Source of the DNA: an uncultured Ectothiorhodospiraceae bacterium
Lineage (GTDB): Bacteria; Pseudomonadota; Gammaproteobacteria; UBA9214
Direction: 5' to 3'
Length of the DNA: 51,991 nt
Assembly (NCBI GenBank): GCA_947258545.1
Contig: CAMYJI010000026.1
Location: forward strand, 1-51,991
The notes below the pieces were generated by a model. That model was not told where the DNA came from and searched no databases. It was given only the letters and a program-made list of their open reading frames with translations. How positions within the stretch are numbered: position 1 is the stretch's first letter; the number at the start of each line of letters is the position of its first letter. The position numbers and the translations under genes were made by a program. Shown here in pieces: positions 7,982 through 16,705 of the stretch.

Positions 7982-8935
7982 ATGCATGAACTCACCTGGG
8001 GACTTCCGGTAGTAGCCTACCTGTTCATGGCCGGGCTGGGTGCCGGTGCGCTGACCACCAGCGCGTCGGTGCTGCTGCGTGGTGGCTCGCCGGGCAAGTA
8101 TTTCGATGTCGCCCGCTATGGTGCGTTTATCGCGCCCATCCCGGTCGCCCTCGGCAGTGCCCTGCTGGTATTTGAACTGGGCTCGTTTCAGGCCGGACAC
8201 TGGTTCCGCTTCCTCAACCTGTACAAGGTGATCAACCTGTCGCCGATGTCGATTGGCACCTGGCTGCTCACCGCCTTTCTTATTATCAGCGTGGTCTATG
8301 CCTATACCTATCTGTCGCGCAGCGCCCGGCCAGGCGATGCACTGGACATGCTACGGCGCCTGAGCGCCTGGGTCGGCATCCCGCTGGGTATCGGCGTGGC
8401 GGTCTACACCGGCGTACTGCTGGGCGCCCTGCCCGCCCGGCCGTTCTGGAACTCACCGGTACTGGCCATGCTGTTCCTGCTGTCATCGATCTCAACCGGA
8501 ATCGCCGCCATCATCCTGGTGCGTGCCCTGTTGAACCGCAAGCAACAGTCGGACACGGAGGAACACAATTACCATGAAACCGGTTACCTGTTATCGGCAA
8601 CCGACACTCTGCTGATTGGGCTCGAACTGCTGGCGCTGTTCCTGTTCCTGATGTACGCGCACCTGACCATCGGCAACGCCAAGGCAGCCATCGCGGTTAT
8701 CATGGCGGGTGGCGAACTGACCACGCTGTTCTGGCTCTGGGTGGTGGTGGTCGGCCTGCTGGTGCCGGCACTGATCGAGCTGGCCTTGATTGTGCCGCGT
8801 ATCGTCTACCAGAAGGCCTACCGCAGCTACCGTGCCGTGGACATCCTGGTCCCGGTCACGGTCCTGGTCGGCGGCTTCATGCTGCGCTACGTGGTCCTGA
8901 TTGCCGGGCAGATCACCCACCCGATCGGGCTGTAG
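7982..8935 (+). CDS. NrfD/PsrC-type membrane quinone-interacting subunit
   Basis: Protein of 317 residues with about eight to nine hydrophobic helices, beginning MHELTWGLPVVAYLFMAGLG, a typical NrfD-family opening. It anchors the complex in the cytoplasmic membrane and exchanges electrons with the quinone pool. An ATG at 7976 overlaps the previous stop (TAATG) but is only two bases after AAGGAGG, whereas the ATG at 7982 has ideal spacing of eight bases, so 7982 is preferred. The length equals that of PsrC in Wolinella (about 315). It belongs to the same operon as its neighbours. Confidence 0.88.
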   Translation: MHELTWGLPVVAYLFMAGLGAGALTTSASVLLRGGSPGKYFDVARYGAFIAPIPVALGSALLVFELGSFQAGHWFRFLNLYKVINLSPMSIGTWLLTAFLIISVVYAYTYLSRSARPGDALDMLRRLSAWVGIPLGIGVAVYTGVLLGALPARPFWNSPVLAMLFLLSSISTGIAAIILVRALLNRKQQSDTEEHNYHETGYLLSATDTLLIGLELLALFLFLMYAHLTIGNAKAAIAVIMAGGELTTLFWLWVVVVGLLVPALIELALIVPRIVYQKAYRSYRAVDILVPVTVLVGGFMLRYVVLIAGQITHPIGL

Positions 8936-8969
8936 CACAGCAGTCCGCTGCACAGGAGGAGTAACCGAC

Positions 8970-10238
8970 ATGGACCAGGCAAGCCTACCGCAGGGTGTCT
9001 TCTCCCGGCTGACATCCGCCAGCTGGGTTAGCGGACTGCGTGAGGACTACGAGCACGTCTTTGTCAAAAGCTGGTCCCCCTACGTCGGCGCCATCCTGCT
9101 GGTGGTGGTAACCGCCGCACTGATGGCCAGCGGCCTGTTCTGGGGCGTCTACGGTGGCCTCAAGCTGTGGGGCGACTGGTTCAACAACTTCATCGGCCTC
9201 GGGGCGCTGCTGGGCATCAAGTCGGAACTGCAGAGCCCGCTGCTGCACCGTATTTCGCTGATGGACCTCACCCTGGTGATCGGCGCCTTTTGTGCCGCGC
9301 TGCTGGCAGGCCAGTTCCGCATCAACCGGCCGCCGCCGCTGGAGCTCATCACCGGCGCCGTCGGCGGCAGTCTGATGGGTATCGGCGCATCACTGGCCGG
9401 CGGCTGCACTACCGGCGGCTTCTTCACGCCATTGACCTTTGCCTCTCCGGCCGGCTGGGCCATGTGGGCCGGCCTGCTGGGCGGCGCCTTTTTCGGCCTC
9501 AAGGCCCTGCTGTGGGTGATAGAACATATCACCTGGGGTACCACGACATCGGGCGCGGCCTCGGCCGCGCCTCTGAAACGCTTCTACCCGCTTTTCGGCC
9601 TGGCCGTGCTCCTGCTGATCGCCTGGTGGGCCACACATTGGTTCACCTCGGACAACCAGCGGCTGGCCAGCCGCGGCATCATCATTGTCACCGGCTTTGC
9701 ACTCGGCTTCATCCTGCACCGCTCCCGGTTCTGCTTTTCCAGGGTGTTCCGCGAACCCTTCATGACGGGTGAAGGCACCATGACCAAGGCCATGATCCTG
9801 GCGCTCGCCCTCGGCATCCCGGTCGGTTCACTGCTGCTGCAACAGGAGACCGTCGAGCCCTATCTCGCCATCCCCGCGACCTTCTGGCTGGGCTCGGTCC
9901 TGGGCGGCCTGGTGTTCGGCATCGGCATGGTGTTCGCCGGCGGTTGCGCCTCCGGCTCGCTGTGGCGCATGGGCGAAGGCCACCTCAAGCTCTGGGTCGC
10001 GGTGTTCTTCTTTGCCTGGATCGGTTCGGTATTCAGCGCCATCGTGAAGCGCTGGGACCTGCTGACCCGCGAGATGTCACTCGACCTGGTGGAAGTCTCC
10101 AGGGTCGGCAAGCAGGTCTTCCTCCCCGACATATTCGAGGGATGGGGTTGGGCCTACCTGCTGAGCTTTGCCATCCTGGGCCTCTGGTACCTGCTGGTGC
10201 GCTACAACGAATCGACGAATAGATTCACCGTATTCTAG
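8970..10238 (+). CDS. YeeE/YedE family sulfur-compound transporter
   Basis: Protein of 422 residues with roughly ten or more membrane helices and two related halves. Each half carries the family's conserved cysteine motif: GGCTTGGFF (C146) and GGCASGSLW (C326), plus RSRFCFSRVF (C255). In the characterised family member YeeE (TsuA), such cysteines line a thiosulfate path across the membrane. The ATG at 8970 has AGGAGGA upstream. Lying 34 bases behind the NrfD gene, it is probably the last gene of the reductase operon and could move the substrate or product (thiosulfate, sulfide, polysulfide) across the inner membrane. It is annotated elsewhere as DUF395/sulf_transp; the transported species here is an inference. 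Confidence 0.85.
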   Translation: MDQASLPQGVFSRLTSASWVSGLREDYEHVFVKSWSPYVGAILLVVVTAALMASGLFWGVYGGLKLWGDWFNNFIGLGALLGIKSELQSPLLHRISLMDLTLVIGAFCAALLAGQFRINRPPPLELITGAVGGSLMGIGASLAGGCTTGGFFTPLTFASPAGWAMWAGLLGGAFFGLKALLWVIEHITWGTTTSGAASAAPLKRFYPLFGLAVLLLIAWWATHWFTSDNQRLASRGIIIVTGFALGFILHRSRFCFSRVFREPFMTGEGTMTKAMILALALGIPVGSLLLQQETVEPYLAIPATFWLGSVLGGLVFGIGMVFAGGCASGSLWRMGEGHLKLWVAVFFFAWIGSVFSAIVKRWDLLTREMSLDLVEVSRVGKQVFLPDIFEGWGWAYLLSFAILGLWYLLVRYNESTNRFTVF

Positions 10239-10242
10239 AAGA

Positions 10243-10326
10243 ATAAAGGTGTCAGGAACCTTTTTGCTTTTCTAACGACGCGGATGCTGGTGTCAAAGTG
10301 CGAGAAAAGGTTCCTGACACCTTTAT
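10243..10326. repeat. Long inverted repeat between convergent genes
   Basis: Left arm ataaaggtgtcaggaacctt (10243-10262, continuing ttt) and right arm aaggttcctgacacctttat (10307-10326) are perfect complements separated by about 40 bases. The element lies just after the transporter stop and supplies the last two dozen codons of the opposing TorD-type gene. It may also act as a two-way transcription stop. Confidence 0.8.
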
Positions 10327-10956
10327 CAGGGTACACAGGAAGTTTCCCAGCGGCAGATAGAAGGGATGCACGGAGCGCTGCTCCAGTGCATCCACAAAAT
10401 TCCCGACCCAGTCGAGTTCGTCGAAAAAAGCAGTCAGGCCGTGCTGGATGCGTTCCACGGAATCCTTGCGTTCACCGCCCAGGGTCAGCTGCAGCAGATC
10501 GAACAGGTAAGCGACAAATTCCAGTTCCACTGCAAGGTGGTCGGGTGACTCGGTGGCCTTTTCGGTATTCAACTCGACGGCGAATTCGCAGTAGATCTTC
10601 TGCAGGTCCCGGTATACCGGGACCGGGTCAGGCATACCCTCCATGTAGAGGTGGGCGTTCAGGTGCAGTGGCGCTTCATCCCGGCCGTGTTCAAACAGGG
10701 CGATATATTCGGTCTCAAGCCGGCGATGAGTGCAATCATCGGCAAGCGTGTTCAGGCCTGCGGCCAGTGGCTTTAACACCTCCACCAATGGCGCTGGATT
10801 GCCCAGCAGCGCCACATTGGATTCGGCAGCCTCAGTATAGCGTCCATCGGTCAGCGCCCGGTAGAGGTCCTGGCTCGGGTAGGCAAAACCCATCGAGACC
10901 AGGTCAAAGAGTGCTGCAAGGGCCGCGCTTTCATCCACGGTATTCTGCATTGTCAT
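10252..10956 (-). CDS. TorD/DmsD-type molybdoenzyme chaperone
   Basis: Protein of 234 residues, all helical in appearance, with the family pattern LFDLVSMGFAYPSQDLYRAL near the start, EYIALFEHGRDEAPLHLNAH in the middle (the typical E-Y-x-x-L-F motif) and PDHLAVELEFVAYLFDLL. Such chaperones bind Tat signals and guide cofactor insertion into molybdenum enzymes in the cytoplasm. It faces the reductase operon end to end and very likely matures its catalytic subunit. The ATG at 10956 is preferred because AGGA lies at good spacing; the ATG at 10962 is an alternative. The C-terminal tail (after about residue 210) is encoded in a palindromic repeat, so the protein may have been extended by repeat insertion. 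Confidence 0.82.
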   Translation of the reverse strand: MTMQNTVDESAALAALFDLVSMGFAYPSQDLYRALTDGRYTEAAESNVALLGNPAPLVEVLKPLAAGLNTLADDCTHRRLETEYIALFEHGRDEAPLHLNAHLYMEGMPDPVPVYRDLQKIYCEFAVELNTEKATESPDHLAVELEFVAYLFDLLQLTLGGERKDSVERIQHGLTAFFDELDWVGNFVDALEQRSVHPFYLPLGNFLCTLIKVSGTFSRTLTPASASLEKQKGS

Positions 10957-11011
10957 TGCCATCCTACGTCGAACCGCCTAGCTCCTCACCCCTCGACCAC
11001 TCACCAACAAA

Positions 11012-11034
11012 AACCCCGCCACACGGGCGGGGTT
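11012..11034 (-). terminator. Rho-independent terminator after tRNA-Gln
   Basis: Minus strand AACCCCGCC, loop, GGCGGGGTT followed by TTTG. It ends the rplM-rpsI-tRNA stretch. Confidence 0.85.
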
Positions 11035-11040
11035 CTTTGT

Positions 11041-11114
11041 TGGCTGGCGGACTAGGATTCGAACCTAGATTAGAGGTGTCAGAGACCTCTGTCCTACCAT
11101 TAGACGATCCGCCA
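11041..11114 (-). tRNA. tRNA-Gln (anticodon CTG)
   Basis: The minus strand folds as a 74-base cloverleaf: acceptor stem TGGCGGA/TCCGCCA, discriminator G and encoded CCA, D-arm GTCTAATGGTAGGAC, anticodon stem GAGGT/ACCTC with loop CTCTGAC, and T-arm TAGGTTCGAATCCTA. The anticodon CTG reads CAG; U1-A72 is typical of tRNA-Gln. Confidence 0.95.
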
Positions 11115-11125
11115 ATATGCGGTAA

Positions 11126-11515
11126 TTAGCGTTTCGAGAATTGTGGTGCACGACGGGCCTTGTGCAGGCCGACCTTCTTGCGCTCGACCTGGCGGGCATC
11201 ACGGGTCACGAAACCGGCACGGCGCAGCGATGACCTCAGTTCGCCTTCGTATTCGATCAATGCACGGGTAATGCCGTGACGGATGGCGCCGGCCTGGCCG
11301 CTCATGCCACCGCCCCTGACGGTGACCTTGATATCGAAACTGTCGGTCATATCGACCTTCTCCAGCGGCTGGCGCACGATCATGCGTGCCGTCTCACGGC
11401 CGAAGTACAGGTCCAGCGGACGGTTATTGACCATGATGCTGCCACTGCCCTTGCGCAGGAACACACGCGCAGTAGAGGTCTTGCGGCGTCCGGTACTGTA
11501 ATAGGTATCGCTCAT
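11126..11515 (-). CDS. rpsI: 30S ribosomal protein S9
   Basis: Protein of 129 residues matching S9 throughout: [16 protein letters not shown] at the start, [38 protein letters not shown], and the basic tail [11 protein letters not shown] whose last Lys-Arg reaches the ribosomal P site. It lies just downstream of rplM, the standard bacterial pair, and is followed by a tRNA gene and a terminator. No anomalies. Confidence 0.98.
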   Translation of the reverse strand: MSDTYYSTGRRKTSTARVFLRKGSGSIMVNNRPLDLYFGRETARMIVRQPLEKVDMTDSFDIKVTVRGGGMSGQAGAIRHGITRALIEYEGELRSSLRRAGFVTRDARQVERKKVGLHKARRAPQFSKR

Positions 11516-11567
11516 GCTTGGGTTTTCCTGTTACTGAGTGTGGGCCTGGGTACGTGCTACGCCCGTG

Positions 11568-11996
11568 TTAGAAATCCAGAGTTCTGGGCTGCTGGGCCGC
11601 ATGCTGGTGATCAGGGCCGGCATAGACCTTGAGCTTGCGGTACATCGCGCGCCCCAGAGGATTCTTCGGCAGCATGCCCTTTACAGCCAACTCGATGACT
11701 CGCCCAGGCTTCTTCGCCTGCAGCTTCTCGAAACTGATGGACTTCAGGTTACCGATGTAGCCCGTGTGATGGTGATACATCTTGTCGGTCGCCTTGTTGC
11801 CGGTGACCTTCACCTTGTCGGCATTGACAACAATTATATAGTCACCCGTATCCACATGCGGTGTATAGGTTGGCTTGTGCTTGCCACGCAGACGCCGTGC
11901 AATCTCGGTGGCGAGACGGCCTAATGGCTTGCCCGAGGCGTCAATCACATACCAGTCGTGATTCACCTCATTCGGTTTCGCGGAAAACGTCCTCAT
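11568..11996 (-). CDS. rplM: 50S ribosomal protein L13
   Basis: Protein of 142 residues, the exact length of E. coli L13. Recognisable stretches are [66 protein letters not shown] and [12 protein letters not shown] ten-residue upstream in-frame extension is rejected because MRTFSAK is the invariant family start. It heads the rplM-rpsI operon, with 52 bases before rpsI. Confidence 0.98.
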   Translation of the reverse strand: MRTFSAKPNEVNHDWYVIDASGKPLGRLATEIARRLRGKHKPTYTPHVDTGDYIIVVNADKVKVTGNKATDKMYHHHTGYIGNLKSISFEKLQAKKPGRVIELAVKGMLPKNPLGRAMYRKLKVYAGPDHQHAAQQPRTLDF

Positions 11997-12209
11997 CAGA
12001 CTAAACTCCAGGCCCTGCCCATTCAAAAGAGCGGGGATGTTACAAAAGACGCCATAAACTTACAAGTCTGACCTCAATTTCGCCCTTTGTCCGGGCCCCT
12101 GTGGGCATCGCATTTGCGCATTCCGGCGCCCGCGAAGCTGTACAGGATGTACAACGTGTCGTGGAGCACATGGAGGCGCTGAAACGACTGCTGCTACGCC
12201 CCTGTAAGC

Positions 12210-12308
12210 AAAAAAAAGCGCGGTTAATGTAACCGCGCTTCATAAACCTCCTTGGGGGGAGGTGGAGGAGCACTGATTGGCCAAGTAATAGGGGGGCAGA
12301 CCAATCAG
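12210..12308 (-). ncRNA. Candidate small RNA with C-rich loops
   Basis: On the minus strand, GATAAT (12315-12320) and TTGACA (12341-12346; spacing 20, longer than ideal) precede a segment of about 99 bases. It folds as CGCTGATTGG/CCAATCAGTG (stem of ten with one G-T pair) around a loop containing GCCCCCC, then CTCCTCCACCTCCCCCC, which can pair with AAGGAGG, then a perfect 11-pair hairpin AAGCGCGGTTA/TAACCGCGCTT followed by eight Ts. This is the structure of a free-standing small RNA whose C-rich parts could pair with ribosome binding sites. AAGGAGG is followed by ATG seven to ten bases from the terminator, so a leader-peptide role cannot be excluded. I do not recognise a named RNA family. Confidence 0.5.
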
Positions 12309-12436
12309 CGTGTTATTATCTTCTAATATACTTTAGGCAATGTCAAGCGTCGGGAGGCTTTACTACAAGAAATAAATACAGTAATTACAACCCACTGTTT
12401 TGCCAGTGAAAATAATTATATTATTGTTTTATTTAC

Positions 12437-12463
12437 AAAAAAAGCCGCACCAGAATGGCGCAT
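12437..12463 (-). terminator. Terminator of the ferredoxin gene
   Basis: Minus strand GCGCCA-TTC-TGGTGC followed by GGCTTTTTTT, ten bases past the ferredoxin stop region. Confidence 0.7.
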
Positions 12464-12473
12464 GGGTGCTTGT

Positions 12474-12782
12474 CTAGATTCTCAGACGCTCGACCACCCG
12501 GCCGTTCAGCAGGTGCTCCTCGATGATCTCATCGATATCCTCCTGATCGATATAGGAATACCAGACCTCCTCCGGGTACACCACGAGCACCGGGCCCTCC
12601 TCGCAGCGGTCGAGGCAACCGGCGGTATTGATACGCACCCTGCCCTGGCCCGCGATACCCAGCTCCTTGGTGCGCCGTTTGGTGTAGTCACGCATGGCCC
12701 GGGCATCAAAACGCTGGCAGCAGGCGCTGCCATCCTCGCGCAGATTGGTGCAAAAAAAGACGTGATAACGGTAATAGGACAT
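12474..12782 (-). CDS. Thioredoxin-like [2Fe-2S] ferredoxin
   Basis: Protein of 102 residues. Cysteines 11, 21/22, 56 and 60 (FFCTNLRE, SACCQRF, AGCLDRCEEGP) match the cluster ligands of the thioredoxin-fold [2Fe-2S] ferredoxin family (Shethna-type). VLVVYPEEVWY and DIDEIIEEHLLNG are family-typical. It is a soluble cytoplasmic electron carrier of unknown partner. It is divergent from coq7, with only about 80 bases between the start codons. There is no clear Shine-Dalgarno site before the ATG. Annotated elsewhere as (2Fe-2S) ferredoxin domain protein. Confidence 0.88.
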   Translation of the reverse strand: MSYYRYHVFFCTNLREDGSACCQRFDARAMRDYTKRRTKELGIAGQGRVRINTAGCLDRCEEGPVLVVYPEEVWYSYIDQEDIDEIIEEHLLNGRVVERLRI

Positions 12783-12865
12783 AAGTGAACGATACTAGAG
12801 ACCGGGACCCGGGTAAAAGCGGCAAACCACGCCACCCCGGGACGGAACGTGCTATCTTTTGTTAC

Positions 12866-13510
12866 ATGACCGAGCGCCAAAACAGTCTCGTGGACGACTG
12901 CATTCAGCAGGTTGACCAGGCGGTCAGGACCCTGTTCGGCAAGCCGCTTGGTTCCGGCCGGAGCAATCCGGCTCAAACCCTCGAGGACACCGAACTCTCG
13001 GCCACCGAAAAGGCCGAAAGCATGTGCCTGATGCGCGTCAACCACGCTGGCGAGGTCTGCGCCCAGGCACTCTACCAGGGGCAGGCGCTGACTGCGCACC
13101 GCAAACATGTGCGCGAACAAATGGAACAGGCATCCAGCGAAGAGAATGATCACCTGGCATGGTGCCGGCAGCGTGTCGAGGAACTCGGCGGTCACACCAG
13201 CCTGCTGAATCCGTTCTGGTACTCGGGCTCATTCGTGATCGGCGCCATTACCGGCCTGCTGGGAGACAAATGGAGTCTCGGCTTTCTCGCCGAGACCGAG
13301 CACCAAGTCGTGAATCATCTCGACAGACACCTGCAACGCCTGCCGGGCGGAGACAAAAAGTCCCACGCCATCCTGCAACAGATGAAGGTGGACGAGGCCA
13401 GGCACAAGGCAACTGCACTGCACTCCGGTGGAACCGATCTGCCTGAACCTGCAAAACGGCTGATGACCCTGCTCTCCAGGGTGATGACCACCACGGCCTA
13501 CCGGCTGTAA
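12866..13510 (+). CDS. coq7: 2-polyprenyl-3-methyl-6-methoxy-1,4-benzoquinol hydroxylase
   Basis: Protein of 214 residues. It is a ferritin-like di-iron hydroxylase that adds the last hydroxyl group to the ubiquinone ring. Iron ligands visible are E63 (NHAGEV), E93 and H96 (EENDH), E145, and E177/H180 (DEARH). The ATG at 12866 is chosen because MTERQNSLVDDCIQQVDQAV is the usual start in this family; an upstream GTG adds a poorly conserved 27-residue stretch. It indicates that the organism makes ubiquinone under aerobic conditions. Gene order coq7-speD-osmC-crp-trpC is the same as in Pseudomonas aeruginosa. Confidence 0.95.
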   Translation: MTERQNSLVDDCIQQVDQAVRTLFGKPLGSGRSNPAQTLEDTELSATEKAESMCLMRVNHAGEVCAQALYQGQALTAHRKHVREQMEQASSEENDHLAWCRQRVEELGGHTSLLNPFWYSGSFVIGAITGLLGDKWSLGFLAETEHQVVNHLDRHLQRLPGGDKKSHAILQQMKVDEARHKATALHSGGTDLPEPAKRLMTLLSRVMTTTAYRL

Positions 13511-13573
13511 ACCCGGCACCCCGGCAGGCACGCTGCCCCCCTGATTCGGTTATACCTTATTCCAGCTGCCGGC

Positions 13574-14374
13574 TCAGCTCCGGCTGTGGCGCATGTTGCG
13601 GCCGTAGAACATTTCCAGCATCTCGCGCCGCACCTTGGAGCGTATCTTGCGCTGCTCGGCCATTGTCAGCGCCTCCCTGCCCACCCCGAACAGGTAATCG
13701 TCCAGATCGATTTCCTTCAGCATCATCTTGGTGTGAAAGATGTTCTCCTGGTACACATTGACGTCGATCATCTGGTAGGCATCGCGGCTATCGCGTGACA
13801 GGAAATTCTGGATGGAGTCGATCTTGTGGTCGATGAAGTGCTTCTTGCCGCGCACATCACGGGTAAAGCCGCGCACCCTGTAATCGATAATGACGATATC
13901 GGACTCGAAACTGTGGATCAGGTAATTCAGGGCCTTCAACGGTGATACCCGACCACAGGTCGAGACATCGATATCGGCACGGAAGGTACTGATGCCGTGG
14001 TCCGGATGGCTCTCGGGGTAGGTGTGCACGGTGATATGGCTCTTGTCGAGGTGTGCAACCACTGCCTCCGGCAGGGGACCGGGGGCCTCGGTATTCGACA
14101 ACTGCTCGGAACCGGTCGGCTCTTCGGAAATCAGCATGGTCACGCTGGCTCCCTGGGGGTCGTAGTCCTGACGCGCCACGTTGAGGATAGTGGCCCCGAT
14201 AATCTCTGCCACGTCGGTGAGTATGCCGGTCAGGCGCTCGGCATTATAGGCCTCATCGATGTATTCAATGTACTCGCGCCGATGGGCCGGTGACTCGGCA
14301 TAGCAAATATCATAGATATTGAAACTGAGGGTCTTGGTCAGGTTGTTAAAACCGTGCAGTTTGAGCTTGCGCAT
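13574..14374 (-). CDS. speD: S-adenosylmethionine decarboxylase proenzyme
   Basis: Protein of 266 residues of the E. coli type. It decarboxylates S-adenosylmethionine to supply aminopropyl groups for spermidine. The self-cleavage site is K111-S112 ([16 protein letters not shown]), the same numbering as in E. coli, where Ser112 becomes the pyruvoyl cofactor. [21 protein letters not shown] and the C-terminal helical half follow the family. The ATG at 14374 has GGAG eight bases upstream; a GTG six bases earlier is too close to that site. A promoter and about 100-base leader lie upstream (see 14385-14508). Confidence 0.96.
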   Translation of the reverse strand: MRKLKLHGFNNLTKTLSFNIYDICYAESPAHRREYIEYIDEAYNAERLTGILTDVAEIIGATILNVARQDYDPQGASVTMLISEEPTGSEQLSNTEAPGPLPEAVVAHLDKSHITVHTYPESHPDHGISTFRADIDVSTCGRVSPLKALNYLIHSFESDIVIIDYRVRGFTRDVRGKKHFIDHKIDSIQNFLSRDSRDAYQMIDVNVYQENIFHTKMMLKEIDLDDYLFGVGREALTMAEQRKIRSKVRREMLEMFYGRNMRHSRS

Positions 14375-14384
14375 CGCCACGACT

Positions 14385-14508
14385 CCAGACCACCGCAGGA
14401 GAATCTGGTCGGGATTCCAGCGGATCAGATTAACGGGTGTATGACGGCTCCCTGCAAGGGGAAGCCGGAAAATGCCGCGCAGTGTACCTAGTAATCCGTA
14501 CCTGCCAA
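14385..14508 (-). promoter_or_regulatory. speD promoter and leader
   Basis: Minus strand TTGGCA (14503-14508), 16 bases, TACACT (14481-14486) forms a plausible sigma-70 promoter. The leader of about 100 bases ends in CCAGA...TCTGG (14385-14408), a weak hairpin overlapping the first two bases of the GGAG ribosome site. Confidence 0.35.
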
Positions 14509-14583
14509 AGCGTTATTGACGACCGACAGGGTAAGCAGATAATGGACAGGGATCAGCCGCGGCGCGGCCGCACCCCGCGCCAG

Positions 14584-15012
14584 TCAAGTATCCGCACCCT
14601 CAGCCACGATCTCATAGTCGTGGCTGATCTTCACGGCCTTGCTCAACATAATCGAGGCAGAACAATACTTTTCGGCCGACAGCTGGACGGCGCGCGCGAC
14701 CTGTTTAGCGGCCAGACCGTCCCCGCTGACGATGAAATGCACATGGATATCGGTGAATACCCTGGGGGGCTGCTCGGCCCGCTCGGCCGCCACCTCCACC
14801 ACGCAATCGGTCACCGGCTGGCGAGCACGCTTGAGGATGTGCATGACATCGAACGCGGTACAACCGCCCATGCCGAGCAGGATCATTTCCATTGGTCGGA
14901 TCCCCAGGTCGCGGCCACCGCTTTCCGGCGGCCCGTCCATTACCACGGCATGGCCGCTGCCCGATTCCCCGACGAAACTGGCCCCTTCAACCCACTTGAT
15001 ACGCGCTTTCAT
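14584..15012 (-). CDS. OsmC/YhfA family protein (peroxiredoxin-like)
   Basis: Protein of 142 residues. The two reactive cysteines of the OsmC/Ohr fold are present: C51 in [10 protein letters not shown] and C117 in EKYCSAS. The family reduces organic or other peroxides, though the YhfA branch is poorly characterised. It is divergent from crp with about 100 bases between starts, an arrangement also found in E. coli (yhfA-crp) and Pseudomonas. The same-strand speD follows after about 200 bases with its own promoter. Confidence 0.9.
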   Translation of the reverse strand: MKARIKWVEGASFVGESGSGHAVVMDGPPESGGRDLGIRPMEMILLGMGGCTAFDVMHILKRARQPVTDCVVEVAAERAEQPPRVFTDIHVHFIVSGDGLAAKQVARAVQLSAEKYCSASIMLSKAVKISHDYEIVAEGADT

Positions 15013-15111
15013 ATTTCAGCCATTACCCGGAAAAATGTGAAGCCTATCACAGTTCCAGGCGTGTCCTGGCCCCGCTCTCAAGTGCCGGCGGCCGGCGCCG
15101 ATAAAAGGTTT

Positions 15112-15777
15112 ATGCACGCCTTATCCAAACCAGCCAATCTGGAAAACAGGCACGCCCCGGTGGTGGTAAACCCCTGCGTGGAACGCTTCCTGGAACACTG
15201 CCACCGGCGTAAATACCCGACCAAGAGCGTGATCATCTATGCCGGTGACCAGCCCGACGTGCTGTACTACATTATCAGCGGCTCGGTCACCGTCCTGATG
15301 GAGGATGAAAACGGGCACGAAATTGTCCTGGCCTACATCAATTCCGGCGGCTTCTTCGGGGAAATGGGGCTGTTCGGTGAACACCCCAACCGCAGCGCCT
15401 GGATACGGACACGCAGCGAATGCGAGGTGGCCGAGATCAGCTACAGCCGGTTCCGCGCCCTGGCCAAGGAAGACCCGGACATCCTGCTGGAACTGACCGC
15501 GCAGCTTGCCACGCGCCTGCGTAAGACCAGCCGCAAGGTCAGCAATCTCGCCTTCCTCGATGTGACCGGCCGGATCGCCCATACCCTGCTCGAGCTCTGC
15601 AAGGAACCGGATGCCATGACCCACCCGGATGGCATGCAGATCAAGATCACCCGCCAGGAACTTGGCCGGATTGTGGGATGCTCGCGCGAGATGGCCGGAC
15701 GGGTCCTGAAGGCACTGGCCGAACAGGGTCATATCTCGGTCAAGGGCAAGACCATCGTCGTCTACGGCACCCGCTGA
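15112..15777 (+). CDS. crp: cAMP receptor protein (CRP/Vfr)
   Basis: Protein of 221 residues. The cAMP pocket is intact: [20 protein letters not shown] includes E84, R94 and S95 equivalents of the E. coli residues. The helix-turn-helix [20 protein letters not shown] (180-199) is nearly that of E. coli CRP and lacks FNR's iron cysteines, so this is CRP rather than FNR. The start at 15112 has AAAGG upstream; the frame is open far upstream but that part lies antisense to osmC. It is a global transcription factor; neighbours as in Pseudomonas (vfr). Confidence 0.95.
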   Translation: MHALSKPANLENRHAPVVVNPCVERFLEHCHRRKYPTKSVIIYAGDQPDVLYYIISGSVTVLMEDENGHEIVLAYINSGGFFGEMGLFGEHPNRSAWIRTRSECEVAEISYSRFRALAKEDPDILLELTAQLATRLRKTSRKVSNLAFLDVTGRIAHTLLELCKEPDAMTHPDGMQIKITRQELGRIVGCSREMAGRVLKALAEQGHISVKGKTIVVYGTR

Positions 15778-15895
15778 CAGACATCGGCCCGGCGCGACCC
15801 GCCCCAGTCACCCGCCAACACGCCTTCCCGACATCCAGTTGTGTCGGCGATGACCGCATGAGGTCCGGTTAAGAAAGTAGGCGCCTGCGTGCAAT

Positions 15896-16696
15896 TCAGG
15901 GGCTAAACAGCTCCGCCAGTTTCTCACCCGGCTCAGCGGCCTTCATAAAGGCCTCCCCGACCAGAAAGGCATGCACCCCATGGGAACGCATCAGCGCGAC
16001 ATCAGCGCGGGTGTGTATGCCACTCTCGGTCACCACGGTCCGGTCGTCAGGTATCTGGTCCAGGAATCCCAGGGTGACCTCCAGGCGGGTCTCGAAGGTG
16101 TGCAGGTTGCGGTTATTGATGCCGATCAGAGGCGCCGGTGTCCGCAGTGCACGCTCCAGTTCGTCCTGGTCATGCACCTCGACCAGCACATCCATGCCCA
16201 GGTGCCCGGCCAGCTGCAACAGATCCTGCAGCATCGCATCATCCAGTGCGGCCACGATCAGCAGGATACAGTCGGCGCCGATGGCACGCGCCTCATGGAC
16301 CTGATAGGGATCGATGATGAAGTCCTTGCGCAATACCGGCAGCCTGCAGGCCGCGCGTGCCTGCTGCAGGTAGGCATCGGACCCCTTGAAGAAATCAACA
16401 TCGGTCAACACCGACAGGCAGGCGGCCCCGCCACGCTCATAGCTTGCGGCAATCTGCACCGGGTCGAAGTCCGCACGCAGGATCCCGCGGCTCGGTGAAG
16501 CCTGCTTCACCTCGGCGATCACCGCCGACTGTCCGGCCGCCAGTTTGCCTTGCAGCGCCACCAGGAAAGCACGCACCGGATCCGCCGCCTCGACGCGCTG
16601 ACCCAGCTCTTCCAGGCCAAGCCTGCGCTTGCGCTCGGCGATCTCCCCGACCTTGCGGGTCAGAATCTTTTTGAGGATGTCCGGGGTGTCGTTCAT
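15896..16696 (-). CDS. trpC: Indole-3-glycerol phosphate synthase
   Basis: Protein of 266 residues, a TIM barrel that closes the indole ring in tryptophan synthesis. The signature [14 protein letters not shown] carries the catalytic lysine region, followed by [12 protein letters not shown] and [11 protein letters not shown]. It is monofunctional, not fused to trpF as in E. coli. It is the last gene of the minus-strand run trpE-trpG-trpD-trpC, nine bases after trpD. It converges on crp. Confidence 0.96.
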   Translation of the reverse strand: MNDTPDILKKILTRKVGEIAERKRRLGLEELGQRVEAADPVRAFLVALQGKLAAGQSAVIAEVKQASPSRGILRADFDPVQIAASYERGGAACLSVLTDVDFFKGSDAYLQQARAACRLPVLRKDFIIDPYQVHEARAIGADCILLIVAALDDAMLQDLLQLAGHLGMDVLVEVHDQDELERALRTPAPLIGINNRNLHTFETRLEVTLGFLDQIPDDRTVVTESGIHTRADVALMRSHGVHAFLVGEAFMKAAEPGEKLAELFSP

Positions 16697-16705
16697 GCCT
16701 GCATC

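Noticed and set aside
12040..12273. A 77-codon frame beginning in the candidate small RNA
   Set aside because: It runs straight through a perfect terminator and its composition (serine/cysteine/arginine-rich) is not protein-like, although AAGGAGG before an internal ATG is striking.
15112..15777. FNR/Anr identity for the CRP-family protein
   Set aside because: No N-terminal iron-sulfur cysteines; the cAMP pocket and recognition helix match CRP.
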